The position numbers and the translations under genes were made by a program. From Pseudomonadota bacterium (lineage in GTDB: Bacteria > Pseudomonadota > Gammaproteobacteria > Burkholderiales > Burkholderiaceae_C), in NCBI GenBank assembly GCA_023422975.1, contig JAFAGF010000176.1, positions 1-6,446 of the forward strand: 6,446 nucleotides of DNA, given 5' to 3'. The stretch's first letter is position 1; each line of letters starts with the position of its first letter. The notes under the pieces were generated by a model. The model was not told the DNA's origin. It did no database searches and saw only the letters and a list, made by a program, of their open reading frames with translations. Of the stretch, positions 1 through 6,446 are shown in pieces.

Positions 1-359
1 CGGTTCAGGTCAAATTTGACGTTGGGGTACAGCGTCTGGTTGATGGCGCTGGTGACGGCCACAAACAGCAGGGTGTAGCCATCGGATGCTGCGGCTTTGA
101 CGGCTTCGGTCGCAATATTGCTGCCGCCGCCTGGGCGGTTGTCCACCATAAAGGTCTGGCCCAGCGACTCGGTCAACTCCTTGGCCATGATGCGCGCCAC
201 CACATCGGTGGTGCCGCCTGCCGAAAAGCCCACCACGATGCGCACCGGCTTGCTGGGGTAATCCGCCGCTGCCCAGCCCGTGCCCAAGGCCGCACAGGCC
301 AGTGCCCCCACACCCAACTGGGCATACCAACGACGAGAAGGCGAAAAAGCAAAGCGCAT
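1..359 (-). CDS. Bug/TctC-family tripartite tricarboxylate transporter substrate-binding protein, N-terminal part (truncated by window edge)
   Basis: Reading leftward from the ATG at 359, the frame stays open for 119 codons to the window edge, so the C-terminal two thirds lie outside. Residues 1-32 form a Sec signal peptide: basic start with R2, R9 and R10, hydrophobic core around 15-28, and an AAA cleavage site before D33-Y34-P35. The mature part starts with YPSKPVRIVVGFSAGGTTD, the classic Bug opening, in which the GG-xx-D turn lies in the ligand pocket. It continues with VVARIMAKEL, VDNRPGGGSNIATEAV (73-87) and SDGYTLLF (92-99), all hallmark segments. Bug proteins are periplasmic binding proteins that usually capture carboxylates or other small organic acids, and many are orphans without adjacent TctA/TctB membrane genes; none are visible here. 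The ligand cannot be predicted. The start is fixed by an AGGAGA ribosome binding site 8 nt upstream and by the signal peptide. A lone Cys at 22 lacks a good lipobox, so I do not call a lipoprotein. Confidence 0.93.
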   Translation of the reverse strand, partial: MRFAFSPSRRWYAQLGVGALACAALGTGWAAADYPSKPVRIVVGFSAGGTTDVVARIMAKELTESLGQTFMVDNRPGGGSNIATEAVKAAASDGYTLLFVAVTSAINQTLYPNVKFDLN

Positions 360-367
360 GGAAAAAG

Positions 368-373
368 TCTCCT
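368..373 (-). promoter_or_regulatory. Ribosome binding site of the Bug gene
   Basis: The minus strand reads AGGAGA here, followed by 8 nt and then the ATG at 359-357. It is the strongest Shine-Dalgarno sequence in the window and decides the start of the Bug gene. The other three genes have no comparably good site. Confidence 0.85.
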
Positions 374-396
374 GAATATTCTGGGAATCACGCCAC

Positions 397-420
397 CAGC
401 CAAGGCGAACACCTTGACTG
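397..420 (-). other. RNA hairpin in the presumed 5' leader of the Bug mRNA
   Basis: On the minus-strand transcript CAGUCAAGGU (420-411) can pair with GCCUUGGCUG (406-397) around the tetraloop GUUC (410-407). This gives ten consecutive pairs, two of them G-U. Three further G-U pairs could extend the stem outward to 423/394. Because it relies on G-U pairs, the structure is better as minus-strand RNA than as a DNA palindrome. It lies about 24 nt upstream of the ribosome binding site and just downstream of the predicted transcription start. A role in mRNA stability or translational control is inference. Confidence 0.45.
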
Positions 421-434
421 ACATCAAGAGGACT

Positions 435-463
435 TTTATACAAACCCCACCCCGGTTTGTCCG
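435..463 (-). promoter_or_regulatory. Candidate sigma-70 promoter for the Bug gene
   Basis: The minus strand carries CGGACA (463-458; 4/6 match to the -35 consensus), a 17-nt spacer and TATAAA (440-435; 5/6 match to the -10 consensus). Transcription would start near 428, giving a leader of about 70 nt before the ATG. It sits downstream of the ettA terminator, where the Bug gene would need its own promoter. This is a visual match only. Confidence 0.45.
440..460. promoter_or_regulatory. Inverted repeat inside the candidate Bug promoter (possible operator)
   Basis: ACAAACC (440-446) and GGTTTGT (454-460) form a perfect 7-bp dyad with a 7-nt C-rich centre. It fills the spacer between the proposed -35 and -10 boxes, where a bound repressor would block RNA polymerase. 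No regulator gene is visible nearby and I do not recognise the motif. Confidence 0.35.
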
Positions 464-465
464 AG

Positions 466-477
466 GGGGTTAACCCC
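466..477. promoter_or_regulatory. Perfect 12-bp palindrome upstream of the Bug promoter
   Basis: GGGGTTAACCCC is perfectly self-complementary and lies 2 bp upstream of the proposed -35 box on the minus strand. A binding site for a dimeric regulator is possible. The site is short and not matched to a known family. Confidence 0.3.
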
Positions 478-512
478 GCTGCGCCGCACACCGAGTGCGA
501 TGTCCCGACTCT

Positions 513-534
513 CTGCACGTGTTCACGCGTGCAG
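513..534. repeat. 22-bp near-perfect dyad between ettA terminator and Bug promoter
   Basis: CTGCACG (513-519) and CGTGCAG (528-534) pair perfectly. The inner bases add two more pairs around one mismatch and a central TC, so 20 of 22 positions are symmetric. It lies just beyond the ettA terminator in the direction of ettA transcription. There is no T tract after it on either strand, so it is not itself an intrinsic terminator. It could be a regulator site or an mRNA 3'-end hairpin. Confidence 0.35.
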
Positions 535-542
535 CCCCAACG

Positions 543-569
543 AAAAAAGGCTCCCGAAGGAGCCTTTTT
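543..569 (-). terminator. Rho-independent terminator of ettA
   Basis: GGCTCC (549-554), loop CGAA (555-558) and GGAGCC (559-564) form a perfect 6-bp GC-rich stem. It is flanked by six A on the left and five T on the right, which extend the pairing and provide U tracts in both directions. The structure begins 20 nt past the ettA stop codon, a standard position. It separates ettA from the Bug gene on the same strand. It would also work for plus-strand transcripts, but no plus-strand gene leads into it. Confidence 0.92.
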
Positions 570-588
570 CTCTGCGTCACACGCCCAA

Positions 589-2250
589 TTACTTGAGGGC
601 CTTGTAGCGGAAGCGCTTGGGCGCAGCGCCCTCTTCGCCCAGACGTTTTTTCTTGTCGGCTTCGTACTCTTGGTAGTTACCGTCAAAGAACACCCACTGC
701 GAGTCGCCTTCGGCAGCCAGAATGTGCGTGGCGATACGGTCCAAGAACCAGCGATCGTGCGAGATCACCATCACGGTACCGGCGTATTCCAGCAGCGCAT
801 CTTCCAGCGCCCGCAAGGTTTCCACGTCCAAGTCGTTCGAGGGTTCGTCCAGCAGCAGCACGTTGCCGCCTTGAATCAGCGTCTTGGCCAGGTGCAAACG
901 ACCGCGCTCACCACCGGACAGCATGCCCACCTTCTTTTGCTGGTCCTGGCCGTTGAAGTTAAAGCGGCCGGCGTAAGCACGCGAAGCCATCTGGAACTTG
1001 CCCACGTTGATCATGTCCAGACCACCGGAGATGTCTTCCCACACAGTCTTTTCGTCGGACAACGCATCGCGGTGCTGGTCCACAAAGGCCATCTTCACGG
1101 TCTGGCCGATTTCCACTTCACCGGAATCGGGCTGTTCCTTGCCAGCGATCAGCTTGAACAGGGTCGACTTACCGGCACCGTTGGGGCCGATGATGCCGAC
1201 GATCGCGCCAGCAGGAATGTTCATGGACAGGTTGTCGATCAGCAAACGGTCACCAAACGCCTTGGACACGTTCTTGAACTCGATGACCTTGGAGCCCAGA
1301 CGCTCGGCCACAGGAATAAAGATTTCCTGTGTTTCGTTGCGGCGCTGGTATTCGTAATCGCTCAATTCCTCAAAGCGTGCAATACGCGCCTTGGATTTGG
1401 CCTGGCGGCCCTTGGCGTTCTGGCGCACCCATTCCAATTCCTTCTTCAAGGCCTTGGCGCGGGCTTCTTCACCCTTTTGCTCGGCTTCCAGGCGGTTGCC
1501 CTTCTGGATCAGCCAGTCGGAGTAGTTGCCCTTGTAAGGAATGCCGTGGCCACGGTCGAGTTCCAAAATCCACTCGGCCGCGTTGTCCAGGAAGTAGCGA
1601 TCGTGGGTAATCGCCACCACGGTGCCGCTGAAGCGGTGCAGGAACTGCTCCAGCCAGTCCACAGACTCAGCGTCCAAGTGGTTGGTGGGCTCGTCCAGCA
1701 GCAGCATGTCGGGCTTGGACAGCAGCAGCTTGCACAGCGCCACGCGGCGCTTTTCACCACCGGACAGCATGCCTACCTTGGCATCCCATGCGGGCAGGCG
1801 CAGTGCGTCCGCAGCAATTTCCAGCTGGTGCTCGGAGTCGGTACCCGCAGCGGCAATGATGGCTTCTAGCTCACCTTGCTCGGCAGCCAGCGCATCAAAG
1901 TCGGCATCTTCTTCGGCGTACGCAGCGTACACCTCTTCCAAGCGTGCTTTGGCGTTGTTCACCTCAGCCATGGCTTCTTCCACGGCTTGGCGCACGGTGT
2001 GCTCAGGGTTGAGCTGGGGTTCCTGGGGCAGGTAGCCAATCGACAGCCCCTGCATAGGGATCGCTTCGCCTTCAAATTCCTTATCGACCCCGGCCATGAT
2101 CTTCAGCAGCGAAGACTTGCCCGAGCCGTTCAGACCCAGCACGCCAATCTTGGCGCCAGGGAAAAACGACAGCGAAATGTCCTTCAAGATCTGGCGCTTG
2201 GGAGGCACCGTCTTGGTCAGGTGGTTCATCGAAAAGACGTATTGAGCCAT
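589..2250 (-). CDS. ettA: Energy-dependent translational throttle protein EttA (ABC-F ATPase)
   Basis: Complete 553-residue protein; E. coli EttA is about 555. EttA binds the ribosomal E site and couples entry into elongation to the ATP/ADP ratio. It has two ABC domains and no membrane segment. Domain 1: Walker A GLNGSGKS (39-46), short arm insertion about 95-140, signature LSGGE (162-166), Walker B with DEPTNHLD (186-193), H-loop His216. The P-site tRNA-interaction linker spans about 239-320, rich in Lys/Arg/Glu, with ELEWVRQNAKGRQAKSKAR (271-289) and ARFEEL. Domain 2: GPNGAGKST (355-363), LSGGE (444-448), LLLDEPSNDLD (465-475), His498. Segments such as SLSFFPGAKIGVLGLNG and GYLPQEPQLNPEHTVR match E. 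coli EttA as I remember it, which separates it from Uup and YheS. I chose the ATG at 2250 because EttA proteins begin MAQxV. An in-frame GTG at 2295 would add 15 unrelated residues. No good Shine-Dalgarno is visible for either start. Ser471 replaces the usual Thr of DEPTND, a mild change. Transcribed alone, with its own terminator. Confidence 0.97.
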   Translation of the reverse strand: MAQYVFSMNHLTKTVPPKRQILKDISLSFFPGAKIGVLGLNGSGKSSLLKIMAGVDKEFEGEAIPMQGLSIGYLPQEPQLNPEHTVRQAVEEAMAEVNNAKARLEEVYAAYAEEDADFDALAAEQGELEAIIAAAGTDSEHQLEIAADALRLPAWDAKVGMLSGGEKRRVALCKLLLSKPDMLLLDEPTNHLDAESVDWLEQFLHRFSGTVVAITHDRYFLDNAAEWILELDRGHGIPYKGNYSDWLIQKGNRLEAEQKGEEARAKALKKELEWVRQNAKGRQAKSKARIARFEELSDYEYQRRNETQEIFIPVAERLGSKVIEFKNVSKAFGDRLLIDNLSMNIPAGAIVGIIGPNGAGKSTLFKLIAGKEQPDSGEVEIGQTVKMAFVDQHRDALSDEKTVWEDISGGLDMINVGKFQMASRAYAGRFNFNGQDQQKKVGMLSGGERGRLHLAKTLIQGGNVLLLDEPSNDLDVETLRALEDALLEYAGTVMVISHDRWFLDRIATHILAAEGDSQWVFFDGNYQEYEADKKKRLGEEGAAPKRFRYKALK

Positions 2251-2524
2251 GTGTTTGTCAGCAAATTCTTGTAGAAAAATAAAAATTTGGCGCACAGATC
2301 AAGGGCGCCCCAACCATTGATTATCTCCTCATGCGACAATATCTACCGCACGGGGCTCCAGTTTCCCTTTGCATCAGCATTCAGCTGGGGACAAAGGCTC
2401 GCCAACCCAAGCGATCCTGGCTCCCAAATCCTGTGAATCTCATCTGCCTACGACTGGCACTGCAACCGCCTTTGGTTGCTGCGACAGGCTGATACCCCGC
2501 GCCCGGATGGGCGTATCGACAACA
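2251..2524. promoter_or_regulatory. Divergent intergenic region between ettA and the helicase gene
   Basis: These 274 bp must carry promoters for both divergent genes. The ettA-proximal part (about 2264-2290) is AT-rich. On the minus strand GATAAT (2325-2320) is a possible -10 for ettA, but I find no convincing -35 at the right distance. GGGCGCCC at 2303-2310 is a short perfect palindrome. The helicase-proximal part is an open frame continuous with the helicase from 2369, but the encoded residues look nothing like a helicase N-terminus, so I treat it as an untranslated leader. No plus-strand promoter stands out. Confidence 0.5.
2462..2479 (+). other. Hairpin in the helicase 5' leader
   Basis: GCAACC (2462-2467) pairs with GGTTGC (2474-2479). 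A G-U pair at 2468/2473 reduces the loop to CCUU. The stem ends 45 nt upstream of the chosen helicase start. DEAD-box helicase mRNAs in other bacteria, such as Synechocystis crhR and E. coli csdA, are reported to be controlled through their leaders, so a regulatory role is possible but not shown. Confidence 0.35.
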
Positions 2525-4501
<1,977 letters not shown>

Positions 4502-4510
4502 ACCCCTTCT

Positions 4511-4566
4511 TCAGCGCCAAGGCGACAGTCTTCACCTCCTTTGGGAAGGCTAGCGCCTTGCGCTGA
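4511..4566 (+). other. Large bulged inverted repeat directly after the helicase stop codon
   Basis: TCAGCGC (4511-4517) plus AAGGCG (4519-4524) pair with CGCCTT (4554-4559) plus GCGCTGA (4560-4566). This gives 13 pairs with a single bulged C at 4518. The 29-nt loop contains a nested CCTT/AAGG mini-stem. It begins 9 nt after the TAA, where a terminator would be expected, but no T tract follows. It may be an mRNA 3'-end stabilising structure or a factor-assisted termination site. Confidence 0.5.
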
Positions 4567-4630
4567 CAGCATTGGACTGCTGCGCGACCTACCATTCGCG
4601 CACCGGACTGGCTCAATCGCTTCACACGAT

Positions 4631-4651
4631 ATGCCGGGCACCGCCCGGCAT
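4631..4651 (+). other. Perfect 9-bp hairpin upstream of the M14-like gene
   Basis: ATGCCGGGC (4631-4639) and GCCCGGCAT (4643-4651) are exact reverse complements around ACC, giving a very stable GC-rich stem. No T-rich tract follows on either strand, so it is not a standard intrinsic terminator. It lies 33 nt before the chosen start of the downstream gene and could end helicase readthrough, stabilise an mRNA end, or sit in the downstream leader. The remaining intergenic sequence (4567-4684) shows no convincing promoter or Shine-Dalgarno. Confidence 0.5.
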
Positions 4652-4684
4652 CATCTCCACTTGGTTTCTACGGTTTACAGCACT

Positions 4685-6446
4685 ATGACAAAGCCCAATG
4701 CCCCTGTCTTCGCGCCGTATCTGGAACGCCCAGGTCACGCCCTTTCCACACGCGCTTCGCGCTGGATGCTGCTGGGCTCTGCACTGGCTCTGGCTGCCTG
4801 CTCCAGCACGCCGCTGCCCGAATGGCCTGCATCTACGGCTTCGCGCACGCCAGCGCCTTCCACAGCAACAACCCCAGCTAGCACCGCACCGGCACCCTCT
4901 GCGGCCAGTGTGACGCCGGTCGCACCCAATACCCGCTTGGAAGTACTGCCCTACAGCGCCGCGATCGCCGCGCTGTTCCCGGACCCCAGCGAGCGCTACA
5001 GTACCCCTGGTTTATCCGAAGGCCGCCACAGCGCCACCACCAATAGCGAGTTGGCAGAGCTGCTGCGCGCACTCAGCCAGCAAAGCCTGAACCAGTTACC
5101 CCGCATTGGCGTGCTCAACAGCGGCAGCGCACAAAGCGGCACCCCTATTTATGCCTTGGTCGCCACCAAGGCCGCAGCCATCTCGCCTTTGGCTTTGGAT
5201 GAAAGCGGGCGCCCTACGGTCATGATCGTGGCGGGCCAGCAAGGTACAGACATTGCAGCCACCGAAGCCACACTGGTGCTGGCCAAGGAGCTGGGTGCAG
5301 GCGGTTTGCTTGAGCCATTGCTCGACAAAATCAACATCATTTTTGTCCCCCGCGCCAACCCCGACGGCTTTGCCAAGGGCACCGCAGCCACGGCCGACGG
5401 TACGGATCTGCGGCTGGATCACCTGCTGCTTCAAACGCCCGAAGCACGCTTTTTGGCCAAACTGACCCGCGACTACCGCCCCAGCGTGTTGCTGGATGCG
5501 GGCGAGTTCAATGCCGTGCAACCCACACTGCAACGCTTTAACGCCGTGCGCGCCAATGACATGGGCCTGCAATACGCAGTCACCCCCAATGGCCACGAGT
5601 TTGTGACCAAAGCGGCCCGCGAATGGATGCACCAGCCCGTCAGCCAAACCTTGAGCCAGGCTGGCATGCGCGTGGACTGGGCATTTGAAGCGACCGGCCA
5701 AAGTGCCGAAAGCGGCTTTGCCATGGGCACCATAGCCCCGACCACCTTGCGCAACGTTGCCAGCCTGAAGAATGTGGTGAGCATGGAGGCCAGCAGCCGC
5801 GGCAGTGACTTGGGCCGCACCCACCTGCAGCGCCGCGTGCACAGCCACGTCAAAGCCATGACCACCGTGCTGGAAAGTGCCGCCCACCGCGCCACAGACC
5901 TGCGCCAAGTCAACGCTTTTGTCACCCGCGATATTGCCTCCCACGCATGCCGCGGCAACTTGACGGTGCAGGCCCAGCCCCGCACAGAGCAGCGCGACGT
6001 CACCTTGATTGATGCTGCCAGCGCGCAGATCGTGCAAAAGCCCGCAGCCTGGACCAGTGGCTTGGCGCTGGGCACCCCGCGCACCCGCAGCCATGCATGC
6101 GGCTACTGGCTGTCTGCCAATGCGGTGCAAGCGACGGAGCGCCTGGGCATGATGGGTGTGTATGTGCAGCGTGTGGCAGAACTATCCTCGCTGGATGTGG
6201 AAACCTACCAAGGCAGCGCCAACACCGCTTCAGGTGCAGGCACCCCAAGCATCAGCTTGGCGCGCGGCCACCTGGAAGCAGCACCCGGCAGTTACTACGT
6301 CAGCATGAATCAGCCTCTGGCATTTTTGGCGGCCGCAGCGCTAGAGCCTGATACCCCTTACAGCTTCTACAGCCACGGCATTCTGGGCGACCTGAACGAA
6401 GCGGCCCGCGTGATGACGCTGCCCCAAATCGTTTTTGAAGAAGAGT
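4685..6446 (+). CDS. M14 carboxypeptidase-fold lipoprotein with replaced catalytic residues (probable pseudoenzyme; C-terminus cut by window edge)
   Basis: The frame is open for 587 codons to the window edge; the stop lies outside. A hydrophobic stretch (28-38) ends in lipobox LAAC with Cys39, after a long N-region containing R23 and R26, so it should be an exported lipoprotein. Residues 40-82 are a Pro/Ala/Ser/Thr-rich linker. From about 85 it follows an M14 framework: PDPSERYSTPGL, then VMIVAGQQGTD, then VPRANPDG (221-228), DLRLDH (241-246), LLDAGEF (269-275), SSRGSDLGR (370-378) and HLQRRVHSH (380-388). The M14 consensus has H-x-x-E, Asn-Arg, a late His (typically DAHEY) and a catalytic Glu before TRG. 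Here these positions read Q186/D189, R243-L244, G273 and S370, so zinc binding and hydrolysis look abolished. The C-terminal region (about 400-587) belongs to the longer family and has no fold I can name. A peptide- or wall-binding role is inference. The start is uncertain: no Shine-Dalgarno is visible, and an in-frame ATG at 4631 would add 18 residues. Family placement comes from remembered homologues. Confidence 0.8.
   Translation, partial: MTKPNAPVFAPYLERPGHALSTRASRWMLLGSALALAACSSTPLPEWPASTASRTPAPSTATTPASTAPAPSAASVTPVAPNTRLEVLPYSAAIAALFPDPSERYSTPGLSEGRHSATTNSELAELLRALSQQSLNQLPRIGVLNSGSAQSGTPIYALVATKAAAISPLALDESGRPTVMIVAGQQGTDIAATEATLVLAKELGAGGLLEPLLDKINIIFVPRANPDGFAKGTAATADGTDLRLDHLLLQTPEARFLAKLTRDYRPSVLLDAGEFNAVQPTLQRFNAVRANDMGLQYAVTPNGHEFVTKAAREWMHQPVSQTLSQAGMRVDWAFEATGQSAESGFAMGTIAPTTLRNVASLKNVVSMEASSRGSDLGRTHLQRRVHSHVKAMTTVLESAAHRATDLRQVNAFVTRDIASHACRGNLTVQAQPRTEQRDVTLIDAASAQIVQKPAAWTSGLALGTPRTRSHACGYWLSANAVQATERLGMMGVYVQRVAELSSLDVETYQGSANTASGAGTPSISLARGHLEAAPGSYYVSMNQPLAFLAAAALEPDTPYSFYSHGILGDLNEAARVMTLPQIVFEEE

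Noticed and set aside
294..296. Cys22 in the Bug signal peptide as a lipoprotein cysteine
   Set aside because: The preceding residues are A-L-A with no Leu/Val/Ile at -3, and a good signal peptidase I site (AAA before DYP) follows. Bug proteins are normally soluble periplasmic proteins.
457..1869. Long plus-strand open frame of 470 codons opposite ettA
   Set aside because: It is an antisense shadow of ettA produced by GC-rich codon bias. It runs through the ettA terminator, has no recognisable domain, and the opposite strand encodes a full canonical EttA.
2251..2295. GTG start at 2295 for ettA adding 15 residues
   Set aside because: EttA proteins begin with MAQxV, matching the ATG at 2250, and the extra residues come from AT-rich intergenic sequence.
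4631..4684. Upstream in-frame ATG at 4631 as start of the M14-like lipoprotein
   Set aside because: It lies inside a very stable hairpin, has no Shine-Dalgarno, and would make the already long N-region before the lipobox even longer. It is kept only as an alternative.
4560..4684. Promoter for the M14-like gene (TTGGAC near 4574, TTGGTT near 4661)
   Set aside because: Neither hexamer has a plausible -10 partner at 16-18 nt, so no promoter is called.
5096..6130. Minus-strand open frame of 344 codons opposite the M14-like gene
   Set aside because: It is an antisense shadow. The plus-strand frame has a lipoprotein signal and family motifs throughout and stays open to the window edge.

Overview
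The window looks like chromosome of a betaproteobacterium, most likely Burkholderiales (Comamonadaceae-like). The reasons are a GC-rich sequence with third-position G/C bias, a Bug-type periplasmic binding protein (a family strongly expanded in this order), an RhlE-type DEAD-box helicase with a very long Arg/Gly/Pro tail, and an M14-fold lipoprotein resembling a family I associate with this order. I see no insertion sequences, tRNA or rRNA genes, CRISPR array or phage genes. The taxonomic call is inference from gene content.

Layout. (1) Positions 1-359, minus strand: N-terminal part of a Bug/TctC-like solute-binding protein with a Sec signal peptide, running off the left edge. Its 229-bp upstream region holds a clear RBS, a possible sigma-70 promoter, three dyad symmetries and an RNA-type hairpin in the presumed leader. 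(2) Positions 543-569: a strong intrinsic terminator that ends ettA and separates it from the Bug gene. (3) Positions 589-2250, minus: ettA, the ABC-F translational throttle ATPase, complete. (4) Positions 2251-2524: divergent control region. (5) Positions 2525-4501, plus: rhlE-like DEAD-box RNA helicase with a complete motif set and a disordered tail of about 270 residues. (6) Positions 4502-4684: intergenic region with a large bulged inverted repeat just after the helicase stop and a perfect 9-bp hairpin. (7) Positions 4685 to the right edge, plus: lipoprotein with an M14 zinc-carboxypeptidase fold whose catalytic and zinc-ligand positions appear to have been replaced.

How the genes relate. 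EttA and the helicase are divergent neighbours and both act on ribosomes or RNA: EttA gates the first elongation steps according to energy charge, and RhlE-type helicases remodel RNA and immature ribosomes. No shared regulation is demonstrated. The Bug protein and the M14-like lipoprotein are envelope proteins with no evident link to the central pair.

The best candidate for something undescribed is the M14-like lipoprotein. It keeps the family framework over about 500 residues and an open frame, yet both signature zinc-ligand motifs, the Asn-Arg substrate pair and the catalytic Glu position all differ from the enzyme consensus. This points to a pseudo-carboxypeptidase, perhaps a cell-wall or peptide-binding lipoprotein.
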